This document shows positions 1 through 9,728 of a stretch of DNA of 64,000 bases, in pieces. Position numbers and translations under genes: made by a program. The notes beneath the pieces are model-generated. The model was not told the origin of the DNA and did no database searches. It was given only the letters and a program-made list of their open reading frames with translations. Where the stretch lies: NCBI GenBank assembly GCA_020621405.1, contig JAHRYN010000002.1:609676-673675 (forward strand). Direction: 5' to 3'. This stretch comes from Betaproteobacteria bacterium. Lineage in GTDB: Bacteria; Pseudomonadota; Gammaproteobacteria; Burkholderiales; Rhodocyclaceae. Positions within the stretch are counted from its first letter, which is position 1, and the number at the start of each line of letters is the position of its first letter.

Positions 1-842
1 AGGGCATAGACCTTGTTCGGATCATCCGCCGCGGCAGCCATTGCCTTTTTCTTGCCGTCGACCCATGCCGCGTAGTCCTCTTCGGAGACGACCTTGACAA
101 CAATCGGCATGTAGCCGTGTTCCTTGCCGCACAGCTCAGCGCACTGGCCACGGAAGGTACCGGTGCGCTCCGCACGGAACCACGTATCGCGAATGAATCC
201 TGGGATCGCATCCTGCTTCACCGCCAGAGCGGGCACCCACCATGCGTGAATCACGTCACCGGCGGTCGTCAGTACGCGGATCTTCTTGCCGACCGGAACC
301 ACCAGCTCGTTATCGACTTCAAGGAGGTATTCGCCGCCCTTTGACGCCTCGTTCCGAATCTGCGGCTGCGGCGTCGATAGGTTGCTGACGAAGCTGATGC
401 CCTCGCCGGCCCCCTTCAGATAGTCATAGCCCCATTTCCACTGGTAACCCGTGACCTTGATCGTGATGTCGGGGTTGCTCGTGTCGCGCATTGCAAGAAT
501 GGTCTTGGTCGCGGGCCACGCCATGCCGAGCAGGATGAACACCGGGACGATGGTCCACAGAATTTCAACCGTCGTGCTTTCGTGGAAGGTTGCAGCCTTG
601 TGGCCGGCCGACTTGCGATGCACGAAGACCGACCAGAACATGACGCCGAACACGGCAACGAAGATCACGCCGCAGACGATGGTCATCATCAAGTGCAGGT
701 CGTACACCTTGTGACCGAGCTCGGTGGCCGGCTCCTGCAGGTTGAATTTCATCTCGGCCCGGACCAGCCCGGACAGCAGAGACAAACCCATTGCCGCACA
801 CGCCCGACGGGCGATGAGCAAGCCACCTCTTGTTTGCGCCAT
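1..842 (-). CDS. coxB: Cytochrome c oxidase subunit II (3' end cut by window edge)
   Basis: Subunit II of the aa3-type terminal oxidase. It accepts electrons from cytochrome c at the CuA centre on the periplasmic side of the inner membrane. About 280 residues are visible: a signal-like N-terminus, two membrane segments (about 50-72 and 92-112), the aromatic patch GYQWKWG near 132-138, and a complete CuA site with H199, C234, E236, C238, H242 and M245. The ATG at 842 follows a GGGG stretch. The C-terminus lies beyond the left edge, so a fused cytochrome c domain cannot be excluded. The DUF2244 gene lies 46 bp upstream on the same strand, so the two are probably co-transcribed, with other cox genes expected further left. 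Confidence 0.95.
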   Translation of the reverse strand, partial: MAQTRGGLLIARRACAAMGLSLLSGLVRAEMKFNLQEPATELGHKVYDLHLMMTIVCGVIFVAVFGVMFWSVFVHRKSAGHKAATFHESTTVEILWTIVPVFILLGMAWPATKTILAMRDTSNPDITIKVTGYQWKWGYDYLKGAGEGISFVSNLSTPQPQIRNEASKGGEYLLEVDNELVVPVGKKIRVLTTAGDVIHAWWVPALAVKQDAIPGFIRDTWFRAERTGTFRGQCAELCGKEHGYMPIVVKVVSEEDYAAWVDGKKKAMAAAADDPNKVYA

Positions 843-888
843 AGTGCAACCCCAGATATATGTTGTGATTGATTCTGAAACAGCGATT

Positions 889-1419
889 CTAAAACCGTTT
901 TTCCCGCAGCCTGACTGTCAGCTCCCGCGCCAAGGACGCCCTGCCATCCTCGTCGAGATAGCGCCCGACAACAATCTGGCGATCACGACAACGCACGACA
1001 ACTTCGCAACCCGGCCCCGCCCTGCAGGTTTCCACATTGGCCCATGCAGGCACAAATTCGTACCTGCTCAGCTGCGCCCCTTCACACACTTCCACCAGCA
1101 GACATTCATCGTTCAGCTGAATGCGTTCGAAGTCACCGACACGCCGCCCATAAGCGATGAAGGCAATTGCGAGCGCTCCGATTTCCAGACCGGCAAACGG
1201 CACCACCCACAAAGCTCCCATCACCGCCCAAGCAGTAGCAATCAGAAGCGACAACGCCGCAGTGACCAGAAAAAAGGTCCAGAGCTGGCGCGGCGTCATG
1301 GAACAGTTACGACGCGCAACGATACTGAAGTCGCCGGAGCGGCTGGACACGTCGGACACTGGACCTGACTCGGAAGGTTGCTCCCCTGATACGGCTTCTG
1401 CTGGCCGCATAGCCGCCAT
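889..1419 (-). CDS. DUF2244 domain membrane protein
   Basis: Predicted inner-membrane protein of 176 residues. The DUF2244 pattern is visible as SMTPRQLW, two adjacent hydrophobic helices (about 46-90, including VVPFAGLEIGALAIAF) and a soluble C-terminal half with ERIQL and LLVEV strands. The N-terminal 40 residues are polar and poorly conserved in type, so an ATG at 1410 could equally be the start. Its place directly upstream of coxB is common in Betaproteobacteria and suggests a link to oxidase assembly or expression, but the molecular function of the family is not known to me. Confidence 0.8.
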   Translation of the reverse strand: MAAMRPAEAVSGEQPSESGPVSDVSSRSGDFSIVARRNCSMTPRQLWTFFLVTAALSLLIATAWAVMGALWVVPFAGLEIGALAIAFIAYGRRVGDFERIQLNDECLLVEVCEGAQLSRYEFVPAWANVETCRAGPGCEVVVRCRDRQIVVGRYLDEDGRASLARELTVRLREKRF

Positions 1420-1480
1420 AAGCTAGCACAGCGACGAGGGCTAATCAACAAGACTTGACGTGGATCAACCTCTGGCGCGC

Positions 1481-2821
1481 TCAATTCAGGCGGGCCAGCA
1501 GCGTCCGGTGAATCCCGCCAAAGCCTCCGTTGCTCATCACCAGAACATGATCTCCGGCGCGCAATTCGGCAACCAGCCCGTCCAGCAGTTCGGGCAGCGC
1601 CGAAGCGACGTGCGCGCGCGTGCCGAGGGGCTTCAGTGCCTCGGCCGCATCCCATCCGAGTGCCGCTCCGCCCAGACAGAAAGTTACATCGGCGCCATCC
1701 AGCGCGGCAGGCAGCCGCGCCTTCATGACACCGAGCTTCATCGTGTTCGACCGCGGCTCGATCACCGCAACGATGCGGGAAGACCCGACTTCCGAACGCA
1801 GGGCCCGGATGGTTTCCTCGATGGCCGTCGGATGATGGGCGAAATCGTCATAGACCGTCACACCCGCTGCTGCACCGACGCGTTCGAGACGGCGGCAGAT
1901 GCCCTTGAAACGCTCGAGCGATGCCAGCGCCTGTTCCGGCCGGACTCCGGCATGCCGGGCCGCCAGCATCGCAGCCAGCGCATTGTTCGCGTTGTGGGTG
2001 CCGGGCATGGCAAGCCGGCCGCCCACATCCTCGCCTGCCGGACCTTGCACCCGCAGCGCCTGCCCGGCCCCGACCACATGCCAGCCATCAGCGTCGTTGA
2101 ACCATTGCAGTTCGCTCCACAGCCCCCGCTCGATCACGCGGCGCAACGCTGGCTCGGCACCATTCGCTATCACTTGCCCAAGACGGGGCATGGTGCGTAC
2201 CAGATGATGAAATTGCGTTTCGATCGCCGCCAGATCGGGGAAGATGTCAGCGTGATCGAATTCGAGATTGTTCAGGATCGCGGTGCGCGGACGGTAATGG
2301 ACGAACTTCGACCGTTTGTCGCAGAAGGCGGTGTCGTACTCGTCCGCCTCGATCACGAAAAAGGGCGACTCGCCCAGCCGCGCCGACACACCGAAATTTT
2401 GCGCCACACCGCCGATCAGGAACCCCGGCTTCAGACCGGCATCCTCGAGCATCCAGGCAAGCATCGAGGTCGTCGTCGTCTTGCCGTGCGTGCCGGCCAC
2501 CGCCAGCACCCAGCGTCCAGCCAGCACGTGTTCGGCCAGCCACTGCGGCCCGGACACGTAATTCAGGCCGCGGTCGAGAATTTCCTCGAGCAGCGGGTTG
2601 CCGCGCGACACCGCATTGCCCACGACGAAAATATCGGGAGCAAGTGCAATCTGGGCAGTGTCATACCCCTGCATCAGCTCGATGCCGAGCAGCTCGAGTT
2701 GCGTGCTCATCGGCGGGTAGACGTTCGCATCGCACCCGGTGACGCGATGCCCGGCCTCCCGCGCCAGTGCGGCAATGCCGCCCATGAAGGTGCCGCAGAT
2801 GCCGAGGATGTGAATGTGCAT
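1481..2821 (-). CDS. mpl: UDP-N-acetylmuramate:L-Ala-gamma-D-Glu-meso-DAP ligase
   Basis: Murein-tripeptide recycling ligase. It joins the recycled tripeptide L-Ala-D-Glu-mDAP to UDP-MurNAc in the cytoplasm, using ATP. The protein has 446 residues, the usual length. The N-terminal MHIHILGICGTFMGG matches the Mpl/MurC Rossmann start, and the Mur-ligase P-loop AGTHGKTTTT lies at about 109-118. Further Mur motifs include YDDFAHHPTAI and EPRSNTMKLG; the MKLG tail separates Mpl from MurC. I chose the ATG at 2821 because homology begins exactly there, although the frame stays open far upstream. It is divergent from the gene at 2897 with a 75-bp gap. Confidence 0.95.
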   Translation of the reverse strand: MHIHILGICGTFMGGIAALAREAGHRVTGCDANVYPPMSTQLELLGIELMQGYDTAQIALAPDIFVVGNAVSRGNPLLEEILDRGLNYVSGPQWLAEHVLAGRWVLAVAGTHGKTTTTSMLAWMLEDAGLKPGFLIGGVAQNFGVSARLGESPFFVIEADEYDTAFCDKRSKFVHYRPRTAILNNLEFDHADIFPDLAAIETQFHHLVRTMPRLGQVIANGAEPALRRVIERGLWSELQWFNDADGWHVVGAGQALRVQGPAGEDVGGRLAMPGTHNANNALAAMLAARHAGVRPEQALASLERFKGICRRLERVGAAAGVTVYDDFAHHPTAIEETIRALRSEVGSSRIVAVIEPRSNTMKLGVMKARLPAALDGADVTFCLGGAALGWDAAEALKPLGTRAHVASALPELLDGLVAELRAGDHVLVMSNGGFGGIHRTLLARLN

Positions 2822-2896
2822 GACTGAGCGATGTGACAGAATGGCCGGCGATTCTATCAACCCGGCCCCCCGCGCCCACCCTCTGCAGTCCCTGCC

Positions 2897-3469
2897 ATGC
2901 GCCCGAGCAACCTGAGACGCCTGATCGCGAGTGCCGCTGCACGGCTGATCGCGGAAGAAGGCATTCGCGATTACGGACTCGCAAAGCGCAAGGCGGCACG
3001 ACAGCTCGGCGCGGGCCCGAACGAGGAACTGCCGACCAACAGCGAGATCGACGATGCGGTCCGCGCCTACCAGGCGCTGTATCTGGCCGACGAACAGCCC
3101 GAACAGCTGCGCACACTGCGCAGTGCCACGCTCGAACTGATGGTCGAACTCGACCGGTTCCGGCCCTATGCCACCGGCGGAGTCGTCGACGGCACCGCCG
3201 GGCGCTTCACCGCCATCGAACTTCAGGTTTTTGCCGACAGCGCGAAGGAAGTCGAGCTCTTCCTGCTCAACAACGGTGTCGATTTCGATTCGCGCGACCC
3301 GCGCCGCCCCGACCGCAACAGCCCGGAAACCACCCTTCTGTTCGACTGGGACGACCTGCCGGTGGAACTCGCGGTCTTCCCGGCCGGTCTGGAACGGTCT
3401 CGCGGACGCGAGCGGTTGCGCGCGGAGTCGCTGCGCGCACTGCTGAACGAAGAGGAAGGTGGGGAATGA
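2897..3469 (+). CDS. Conserved hypothetical protein, possible nucleotidyltransferase relative
   Basis: A 190-residue soluble, acidic protein without signal peptide or membrane helices. I recognise the type from betaproteobacterial mpl neighbourhoods but not a function. A central segment (about 92-130) with TGGVVDGTAGRF and an acidic ELQVFADSAKEVE stretch resembles the glycine-rich loop and following strand of the nucleotidyltransferase fold. Clear catalytic acidic pairs are not obvious, so this is only a suggestion. Its stop overlaps the start of the thioredoxin gene (ATGA at 3466-3469), indicating translational coupling. Confidence 0.75.
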   Translation: MRPSNLRRLIASAAARLIAEEGIRDYGLAKRKAARQLGAGPNEELPTNSEIDDAVRAYQALYLADEQPEQLRTLRSATLELMVELDRFRPYATGGVVDGTAGRFTAIELQVFADSAKEVELFLLNNGVDFDSRDPRRPDRNSPETTLLFDWDDLPVELAVFPAGLERSRGRERLRAESLRALLNEEEGGE

Positions 3470-4002
3470 ATATCTGGCTGCGACGCACACTCATGGCAGC
3501 CGTCCTGCTCGGCGCCGGCGCGGTCGGTGTCTGGAGCGGCATGGCACGACAGCCGAAACTTGACGCGGCACCGGCCATGACGGTCGATCGCCTGGGCGCA
3601 CTCAGGCTGGGCGACTCGAACGGCACTGCGATGCCCTTTTCCACATGGCGCGGCAAGCTGCTGGTCGTCAATTTCTGGGCCACCTGGTGCGCACCCTGCC
3701 GCGAGGAAATGCCCGCCTTTTCGCGACTGGCCGGCCGGCTGCGCGAACGTGGCGTGCAATTTGTCGGCATCAGCATCGATAGCGCCGAAAACGTACGGTC
3801 ATACCTGGCTGAAGTGCCGATCGACTACCCGCTGCTGGTCGGCGGAGCGGACGCGATCCAGGTCTCGAGCGACCTCGGCAATGCCTCGCAGGGCATGCCT
3901 TTCACCGTTATCTTCGCGCCCGACGGAACACTGATCTCCCGCAAGCTGGGCGCCTACAAGGAGGCGGAACTGGAAGCCATCCTGCTCGCAAAACTGCACT
4001 GA
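3466..4002 (+). CDS. TlpA-family periplasmic thiol-disulfide oxidoreductase
   Basis: A thioredoxin-fold protein of 178 residues anchored or exported through an N-terminal hydrophobic segment (about 8-25). The active site WCAPC places cysteines at 75 and 78, preceded by VVNFWATW as in TlpA/ResA. The cis-proline loop appears as QGMPFTVIF. Family members reduce periplasmic disulfides, for instance in cytochrome c maturation or CuA assembly; the coxB gene is near, but a direct link is inference. It overlaps the preceding gene by four bases and has a GGTGGGGA Shine-Dalgarno-like stretch inside that gene. Confidence 0.92.
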   Translation: MNIWLRRTLMAAVLLGAGAVGVWSGMARQPKLDAAPAMTVDRLGALRLGDSNGTAMPFSTWRGKLLVVNFWATWCAPCREEMPAFSRLAGRLRERGVQFVGISIDSAENVRSYLAEVPIDYPLLVGGADAIQVSSDLGNASQGMPFTVIFAPDGTLISRKLGAYKEAELEAILLAKLH

Positions 4003-4065
4003 ACGCCCCGGGCCGGATCAGTGCCGGCTGGACAAATTGCGGTGAATTCCGGCAAACTTGCCGGC

Positions 4066-4584
4066 ATGCAGCCTACAACTCGCCGCAAGGCGTCCAAACC
4101 TGCCGTGCAACAGGAAGGGCTCGACACCGGCACTCCCGCGCGCCGCATCCTCGTCCTGCACGGACCCAACCTGAACATGCTCGGCACGCGTGAACCGGAA
4201 ATCTACGGTCACCTGACACTTGCCGACATCGACGCGCGCCTGAAGGTACTGGTGCTCGGTCAGGGCTTTTCGATCGAATGCTTCCAGAGCAATCACGAAG
4301 GCGAACTGGTTGGCCGCATTCAGGCTGCCCGGACAGAAAAAACGGATTTCATCCTGATCAATCCGGCTGCCTACACGCATACCAGCGTCGCCATCCGCGA
4401 TGCACTGGCGGGCGTCGGCATTCCGTTCGTCGAAATCCACCTGTCCAACGTGCATGCGCGGGAAAGCTTCCGGCATCACTCCTACCTGTCGGATCTGGCG
4501 GTCGGCGTCGTGTGCGGTCTGGGCGCCTACGGTTACGAAGCCGCGCTGGAGTTCGCACTCCGTCGGCTCGACACCAAACAATAA
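4066..4584 (+). CDS. aroQ: 3-dehydroquinate dehydratase, type II
   Basis: Third step of the shikimate pathway: 3-dehydroquinate to 3-dehydroshikimate in the cytoplasm. The core starts at [17 protein letters not shown]; Tyr47 in EIYG is the expected catalytic tyrosine, and [10 protein letters not shown] and EIHLSN are substrate-binding motifs. The start is uncertain. The ATG at 4066 gives 172 residues with a basic extension of about 26 residues before the core, and a GTG at 4021 would lengthen it further. The family is usually about 145-150 residues, so the extension is unusual but probably harmless. It lies 50 bp upstream of accB, a frequent arrangement. Confidence 0.93.
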   Translation: MQPTTRRKASKPAVQQEGLDTGTPARRILVLHGPNLNMLGTREPEIYGHLTLADIDARLKVLVLGQGFSIECFQSNHEGELVGRIQAARTEKTDFILINPAAYTHTSVAIRDALAGVGIPFVEIHLSNVHARESFRHHSYLSDLAVGVVCGLGAYGYEAALEFALRRLDTKQ

Positions 4585-4634
4585 ACAACACATGCCGGCC
4601 GCTGCGGTGGTCGGCTCATGCTGGGGAGTACACC

Positions 4635-5081
4635 ATGGATTTGCGCAAACTCAAGAAGCTGATCGACCTCGTCCAGGAATCGGGCATTTCCGAACTTGAA
4701 GTGACCGAGGGCGAAGAAAAGGTGCGCATCGCCAAGCATCTGCCGGCGCCCGCTCAGCAGACGGCCTATTACGCTGCGCCAGCACCGCAGGCTGCTCCGG
4801 CTGCTGCGCCGACGCCGGCCGCACCGGCCGAAGCCGTGCAACCGGAAGGCCATGTCGTCAAGTCGCCGATGGTCGGCAGCTTCTACCGTTCGGCATCGCC
4901 GGGCGGCAAGGCCTTCGTCGATGTCGGACAGTCGGTCGCGGTCGGCGACACGCTGTGCATCATCGAAGCGATGAAACTGATGAACGAAATCGAATCCGAT
5001 GCCGCCGGCGTGGTCAAGGCCGTACTGGTCGAGAACGGACAGCCGGTCGAATACGGCCAGCCGCTGTTCATCATCGGCTGA
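4635..5081 (+). CDS. accB: Biotin carboxyl carrier protein of acetyl-CoA carboxylase
   Basis: Carries the biotin that is carboxylated by AccC and passed to acetyl-CoA by AccAD, the first committed step of fatty acid synthesis. The protein has 148 residues: N-terminal helical region (1-38), an Ala/Pro-rich flexible linker (about 39-70), and the biotinyl domain with EAMKLMNE, where Lys114 is biotinylated. The thumb sequence [10 protein letters not shown] is present. A strong GGGGAG ribosome site sits at 4623-4628. The accC gene follows after 16 bp, so the two are co-expressed. Confidence 0.97.
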   Translation: MDLRKLKKLIDLVQESGISELEVTEGEEKVRIAKHLPAPAQQTAYYAAPAPQAAPAAAPTPAAPAEAVQPEGHVVKSPMVGSFYRSASPGGKAFVDVGQSVAVGDTLCIIEAMKLMNEIESDAAGVVKAVLVENGQPVEYGQPLFIIG

Positions 5082-5097
5082 GCGCGGGTTCGACGCG

Positions 5098-6459
5098 ATG
5101 TTTGAAAAACTGCTGATCGCCAACCGGGGCGAAATCGCCCTGCGCATCCTGCGTGCCTGCCGCGAATTGGGCATCCGCACCGTCGCCGTGCATTCGGAAG
5201 CGGACACCGAGGCGAAGTACGTCAAGCTGGCCGACGAGTCCGTATGCATCGGGCCGGCCCCCTCGAACCTGTCCTATCTGAACATTCCAGCCATCATTTC
5301 GGCGGCCGAAGTCACTGATTCCGAGGCCATACACCCAGGTTACGGCTTCCTGTCCGAGAACGCGGACTTCGCCGAACGCGTCGAGCGCAGCGGCTTCGTG
5401 TTCATCGGCCCGCGCCCGGAAACCATCTCACTGATGGGCGACAAGGTGTCGGCCAAGGACGCGATGAAAGAAGCCGGCGTGCCGGTGGTGCCGGGCTCCG
5501 AAGGCGCCCTGGGTGAAGACCCGAAGGAAATCATCCGCATCGCGCGCGACATCGGTTATCCGGTGATCATCAAGGCGGCCGGCGGCGGTGGCGGGCGCGG
5601 CATGCGCACCGTGCATAGCGAGGGCGCACTGCTCAACGCGGTGCAGATGACGCGCACCGAAGCCGGCGCTGCGTTCAACAACCCCGCGGTGTACATGGAG
5701 AAATTCCTCGAGAACCCGCGTCACATCGAAATCCAGGTATTGGCCGACGCGCACCGCAACGCGGTGTATCTCGGCGAACGCGACTGTTCGATGCAGCGCC
5801 GTCACCAGAAGATCATCGAGGAAGCGCCGGCGCCCGGCATTCCGGCCCGCGTGATCGCACGCATCGGCGAACGCTGCGCCGATGCCTGCCGCCGCATCAA
5901 CTACCGCGGCGCCGGCACCTTCGAATTCCTGTTCGAGAACGGCGAGTTCTACTTCATCGAAATGAACACGCGCATCCAGGTCGAACATCCGGTGACCGAA
6001 CTGATCACCGGCATCGACCTGGTGCAGGAGCAGATCCGCGTCGCCGCCGGCGAGAAACTGCGCTTCAAGCAGCGCGACATCAAGCTCACCGGCCACGCGC
6101 TCGAGTGCCGCATCAACGCGGAAGATCCGTACAAGTTCACGCCCAGTCCCGGCAAGATCACCGGCTACCATCCGCCGGGCGGCCCGGGCGTGCGCGTCGA
6201 TTCGCACGTCTATCAGGGCTATACCGTACCGCCGCATTACGACTCGATGATAGGCAAGGTGATCACCTACGGCGACACGCGGGAACAGGCGATCCGCCGC
6301 ATGAGCATCGCGCTGTCGGAAATGATCGTCAGCGGCATCAAGACCAACATCCCGCTGCATCAGGAACTGATGCACGACGGGCGTTTCCTCGATGGCGGCA
6401 CCAGCATCCACTATCTGGAGCAGAAGCTGGCCGCCCAGACCGCGAACAAGCCCAAATGA
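5098..6459 (+). CDS. accC: Acetyl-CoA carboxylase biotin carboxylase subunit
   Basis: ATP-dependent carboxylation of biotin on AccB. At 453 residues it has the normal family length. Domains: N-terminal biotin-carboxylase fold beginning [17 protein letters not shown]-grasp with the glycine-rich loop [12 protein letters not shown]; catalytic [16 protein letters not shown]; and a C-terminal domain with INAEDP. All landmark motifs look intact. Its stop overlaps the prmA start (ATGA at 6456-6459), so carboxylase and ribosomal methyltransferase are translationally coupled. Confidence 0.97.
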   Translation: MFEKLLIANRGEIALRILRACRELGIRTVAVHSEADTEAKYVKLADESVCIGPAPSNLSYLNIPAIISAAEVTDSEAIHPGYGFLSENADFAERVERSGFVFIGPRPETISLMGDKVSAKDAMKEAGVPVVPGSEGALGEDPKEIIRIARDIGYPVIIKAAGGGGGRGMRTVHSEGALLNAVQMTRTEAGAAFNNPAVYMEKFLENPRHIEIQVLADAHRNAVYLGERDCSMQRRHQKIIEEAPAPGIPARVIARIGERCADACRRINYRGAGTFEFLFENGEFYFIEMNTRIQVEHPVTELITGIDLVQEQIRVAAGEKLRFKQRDIKLTGHALECRINAEDPYKFTPSPGKITGYHPPGGPGVRVDSHVYQGYTVPPHYDSMIGKVITYGDTREQAIRRMSIALSEMIVSGIKTNIPLHQELMHDGRFLDGGTSIHYLEQKLAAQTANKPK

Positions 6460-7385
6460 GCGGCGACGTACAGCCCGACGAGCCGGCCGGCGGTGGCTGG
6501 GTTGCCGTCACGCTGCTCGCCGATTCGACCCACGCCGAAACGCTGTCGGACGCACTGCTCGACGCCGGCGCGCTGTCGGTCGATATCGAGGACGCGGACG
6601 CCGGCACGCCGGATGAAATACCGCAGTTCGGCGAGCCGGGTCTGCCGGTCGCGGTCGAACTGTGGCCGCACTCCCGGCTGCACGCGCTGTTCGAGCGCGA
6701 TGCCGACCTCGCTTCGGCGATGGCGGAGGCCGCCGAAGCGGCCGGCCTGACCTCGCCACCGCCCTACACCACCTCGCAGCTGGACGAGCAGAACTGGGTG
6801 CGCATCACCCAGGCACAGTTCGAACCGATACGGGTGTCGTCACGCCTGTGGATCGTGCCGTCCTGGCACGCCCTGCCCGACCCGGCGGCAATCAACATCA
6901 TCCTCGACCCGGGCATGGCCTTCGGCACCGGATCGCACCCGACCACGCGGCTCTGCCTCGAGTGGCTCGATGCCCAGGTATCCGGCGGCGAAACCGTCAT
7001 CGACTACGGATGCGGCTCCGGTATATTGGCGCTGGCCGCTGCAAAGCTGGGGGCCGCCCGGGTGACCGGCACCGACATCGATCCGCACGCGCTCGACGCC
7101 GCCCGCTACAACGCGCAGCGCAACGACGCGACGCTGGATCTGCTGCATTCGCGCGACAACATCGATCATCAGGCCGATATCGTGGTTGCCAACATACTCG
7201 CCAATCCGCTGACCGTACTGGCGCCGCTGCTGTGCGGCCTGACGCGCGCCGGCGGACGCATCGCGCTGTCCGGCATACTCGCCGCGCAGACCGCCATGGT
7301 GCGCGAGGCCTACAGCCCAGCCTTCGATCTCGCGGTCTCGGGCGAACGGGACGGCTGGGTGCTGCTGACCGGGACCCGTGCCTGA
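6456..7385 (+). CDS. prmA: Ribosomal protein L11 methyltransferase
   Basis: SAM-dependent methylation of ribosomal protein L11 in the cytoplasm. The 309-residue protein has the N-terminal substrate-recognition domain with DEQNWVR, a linker containing [21 protein letters not shown]-type PrmA signature residues, and the SAM-binding motif [18 protein letters not shown]. The post-motif NILANPL is also typical. It overlaps accC by four bases and the next gene by one base (TGATG), consistent with one operon. Confidence 0.95.
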   Translation: MSGDVQPDEPAGGGWVAVTLLADSTHAETLSDALLDAGALSVDIEDADAGTPDEIPQFGEPGLPVAVELWPHSRLHALFERDADLASAMAEAAEAAGLTSPPPYTTSQLDEQNWVRITQAQFEPIRVSSRLWIVPSWHALPDPAAINIILDPGMAFGTGSHPTTRLCLEWLDAQVSGGETVIDYGCGSGILALAAAKLGAARVTGTDIDPHALDAARYNAQRNDATLDLLHSRDNIDHQADIVVANILANPLTVLAPLLCGLTRAGGRIALSGILAAQTAMVREAYSPAFDLAVSGERDGWVLLTGTRA

Positions 7386-8560
7386 TGCTTTCGCGCTGCC
7401 CCGCCTGCGCAACGGTCTTCCGTGTCGATACGGTACAGATCAGGGCGCGCGAGGGGCGAGTCAGGTGTGGCCGCTGCCACGCGGTATTCGATGCACTCGA
7501 CGCAATGGTGGACATCGCAGCCCCTCGGGCCGCAGCCACCGTCGATTCCACGGCCGATGACGACAGCATTGACGATGTCGTCACCGACCCGGCGGAAGCG
7601 CCTGAAGACAGTCATGCAACGCTGAGCCTGCTAGACGCGCCGGATATCGATGTCCGGTTCGAAGCCTCAGCCGTCACCACCGACGCCCCCCGACCCGACC
7701 AGGACGGCCCGCCTGCGCCGGAACCCGGCGGCAGCATGGACGTACTGGTCGAACGCACGACCGATTACTGGAGCGCGCGCGTCGCCCCGGCCGACCAGGC
7801 AGGCGAACTCCCCGCTGACGCCCCATTGTCGGCAAGCGGGGAACAGACCGTCGAACCGTCACCGGTCGAGCCAGAGCAGCCACTCGATCCCGACGTCACG
7901 CAGCCGCTGGACATTGCCAGCCTGGAACAGCCGGTCAAGCCGACGAGGCCATCACCGAACGAAGCAGTGGCCGGGCGCGACCCGCTGCTGGACCCACCGC
8001 CCGCACTCGAACCGGTGCGCGACCCCGCGATGCAGCGCATCCGGCGCGAGCTGTACGGCGATCAGGCCGTTGCGCCGCGCAGTGTACTGAAGACAGCCGT
8101 GTGTGCCTTCGGCTGCGCAGCGCTCGTCCTGACCGCCGCTGCCCAGCTCGTCTATCACTTCCGCACCGATATCGCGCAGGCCCAGCCCGGACTCAAACCG
8201 CTGCTCGAAAGCAGCTGCGCCAGGCTGGGCTGCACCATTCCGGCGCCTCGCCAGTCGGACCAGGTCAGCATCGAATCATCCGAACTGACGCCGGAAGCCG
8301 GGCATGATCCTCTGCTGCGTCTGTCGGCGCTGCTGCACAATCGGGCCGCCTTCCCGCAAGCCTGGCCGCACCTGGAACTGACGCTGACCGATACGGCGGA
8401 TCGCGCGGTGGTCCGCCGCGTGCTGACGCCAGCGGAATTTCTGCCACCGGACGCGCGCGCCGGCGAATTCGGTGCTGAATCGGAACAGGCGGTCAGCGTG
8501 CTGATCGACCCGGCCGACAGCGGTGCCAGCGGCTACCGTCTTTACGCCTTCTATCCCTGA
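7385..8560 (+). CDS. Zinc-ribbon (MJ0042-type) and DUF3426 membrane protein
   Basis: A 391-residue protein with an N-terminal zinc ribbon: CPAC near residue 5 and CGRC about 20 residues later. A long acidic, proline-rich low-complexity region (about 50-220) follows, then one membrane helix (about 237-257, [19 protein letters not shown]), then a DUF3426 domain outside the membrane. The architecture is widespread next to prmA in Betaproteobacteria, but its role is unknown to me. The domain order suggests a zinc site in the cytoplasm connected to a periplasmic beta domain. The start follows prmA with a one-base overlap. Confidence 0.88.
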   Translation: MLSRCPACATVFRVDTVQIRAREGRVRCGRCHAVFDALDAMVDIAAPRAAATVDSTADDDSIDDVVTDPAEAPEDSHATLSLLDAPDIDVRFEASAVTTDAPRPDQDGPPAPEPGGSMDVLVERTTDYWSARVAPADQAGELPADAPLSASGEQTVEPSPVEPEQPLDPDVTQPLDIASLEQPVKPTRPSPNEAVAGRDPLLDPPPALEPVRDPAMQRIRRELYGDQAVAPRSVLKTAVCAFGCAALVLTAAAQLVYHFRTDIAQAQPGLKPLLESSCARLGCTIPAPRQSDQVSIESSELTPEAGHDPLLRLSALLHNRAAFPQAWPHLELTLTDTADRAVVRRVLTPAEFLPPDARAGEFGAESEQAVSVLIDPADSGASGYRLYAFYP

Positions 8561-8615
8561 GCCGGCACGGCGATCCGCCCGACACGCAGTGCGCTCCCCT
8601 ACCAAGGAACTCGAG

Positions 8616-9119
8616 ATGACCCAGACCGTCACCCTGGCCGGCAACACCCTCCATCTGGCCGGCCACTTCCCCGTGCGCGGCAGCAAGGCGCCGTCCTTCA
8701 CGCTGGTCGGCACCGACCTCGCCGACATCACGCTGGCCAGCCTGGGCGGCAGGCGCAAGGTGCTGAACATCGTGCCCAGTCTCGATACGCCGGTCTGCCA
8801 GACCTCGACGCGCAAATTCAACGAACAGGCCGGAAAAATGGCCAATACCGCCGTGCTGGTCATTTCGGCCGACCTGCCGTTCGCGATGAAGCGTTTCTGC
8901 GAGACCGAGGGGCTGGCCAACGTGCTGTCGCTGTCGACACTGCGCGGCCGCGAATTCATGGCCAACTACGGCGTCGAGATCCTCGACGGCCCGCTGGCCG
9001 GACTGACTGCGCGTGCCGTGGTCGTACTGGACGAGAACGACACGGTGGTGCACGCCGAGCTCGTTCCCGAAATCAGGCAGGAACCGGATTACGCCGCCGC
9101 ACTGGCGGCATTGCGTTAA
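8616..9119 (+). CDS. tpx: Thiol peroxidase (atypical 2-Cys peroxiredoxin)
   Basis: Reduces hydrogen peroxide and alkyl hydroperoxides, with thioredoxin as reductant. The protein has 167 residues, as usual for Tpx. The peroxidatic cysteine is C61 in [15 protein letters not shown] and the resolving cysteine is C95 in RFCETEGL. The ATG at 8616 follows an AAGGA Shine-Dalgarno and lies 55 bp after the DUF3426 gene. A hairpin (9129-9150) follows directly. Confidence 0.96.
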   Translation: MTQTVTLAGNTLHLAGHFPVRGSKAPSFTLVGTDLADITLASLGGRRKVLNIVPSLDTPVCQTSTRKFNEQAGKMANTAVLVISADLPFAMKRFCETEGLANVLSLSTLRGREFMANYGVEILDGPLAGLTARAVVVLDENDTVVHAELVPEIRQEPDYAAALAALR

Positions 9120-9128
9120 GTTTCTGCC

Positions 9129-9150
9129 GCAGGCACCAGCCGGTGCCTGC
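9129..9150 (+). terminator. Hairpin downstream of tpx, possible terminator or 3'-end stabiliser
   Basis: A perfect 9-bp inverted repeat (GCAGGCACC / GGTGCCTGC) with a 4-base loop begins ten bases after the tpx stop. No T-run follows, so it is not a classical intrinsic terminator. It may protect the tpx mRNA end or reduce read-through into dgkA, whose start is 22 bp further on. Confidence 0.5.
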
Positions 9151-9172
9151 AAACACGCCGAGTACAACCCCG

Positions 9173-9550
9173 ATGGAAGAAAGTCCGTTCAAGGGCAAGA
9201 CCGGTCTGCGCCGGGTTATGAATGCTGCAGGGTATTCCGCCGACGGCCTCAGGGCTGCGTTCCGCCACGAGGACGCATTCCGCCAGGAACTGCTGTTGTC
9301 CTGCGTGCTGATTCCGCTCGGAATCTGGCTTGGCGACACCGGCATCGAACGCGCACTGATGACCTTCAGCGTGCTGCTCGTACTGATGTTCGAACTGGTC
9401 AACTCCGCGATCGAAGCGACGGTGGACCGGATTTCCCTGGAAAATCACCTGCTGGCCAAACGCGCCAAGGACATCGGTTCAGCCGCCGTGATGATTGCGC
9501 TGGCGAACGTGGCGCTGGTCTGGGCCCTGGTGCTGGCCGAGCGACTCTGA
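9173..9550 (+). CDS. dgkA: Diacylglycerol kinase (prokaryotic, membrane-integral)
   Basis: Small inner-membrane kinase recycling diacylglycerol to phosphatidic acid. The 125-residue protein has three hydrophobic helices and the family signature ELVNSAIEATVDRIS, with RHEDAFRQE at the start of the first helix. I chose the ATG at 9173; a GTG at 9143 lies inside the tpx-side hairpin and is less likely. It stands between tpx and the histidine kinase on the same strand. A 178-bp gap follows before the kinase. Confidence 0.94.
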   Translation: MEESPFKGKTGLRRVMNAAGYSADGLRAAFRHEDAFRQELLLSCVLIPLGIWLGDTGIERALMTFSVLLVLMFELVNSAIEATVDRISLENHLLAKRAKDIGSAAVMIALANVALVWALVLAERL

Positions 9551-9728
9551 ACGCGCGGCCAGTCCGCGGCTGGAATCGGTCGCGCTTGCGTTACACTTTG
9601 CCGCGGAAACGCACTGGATAACTGCACTGCGTACCCCCACCTTCGACTAGGGGTTTTTACTGCGCCCGGCCTCCGCGCAGACCAATCGAAGGACGATTGC
9701 GTCAAATGAACAAGGATTGCGGGGGCCC

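Noticed and set aside
4750-4845. Repeat-like Ala/Pro-rich DNA in accB
   Set aside because: It is the normal flexible linker of biotin carboxyl carrier proteins.
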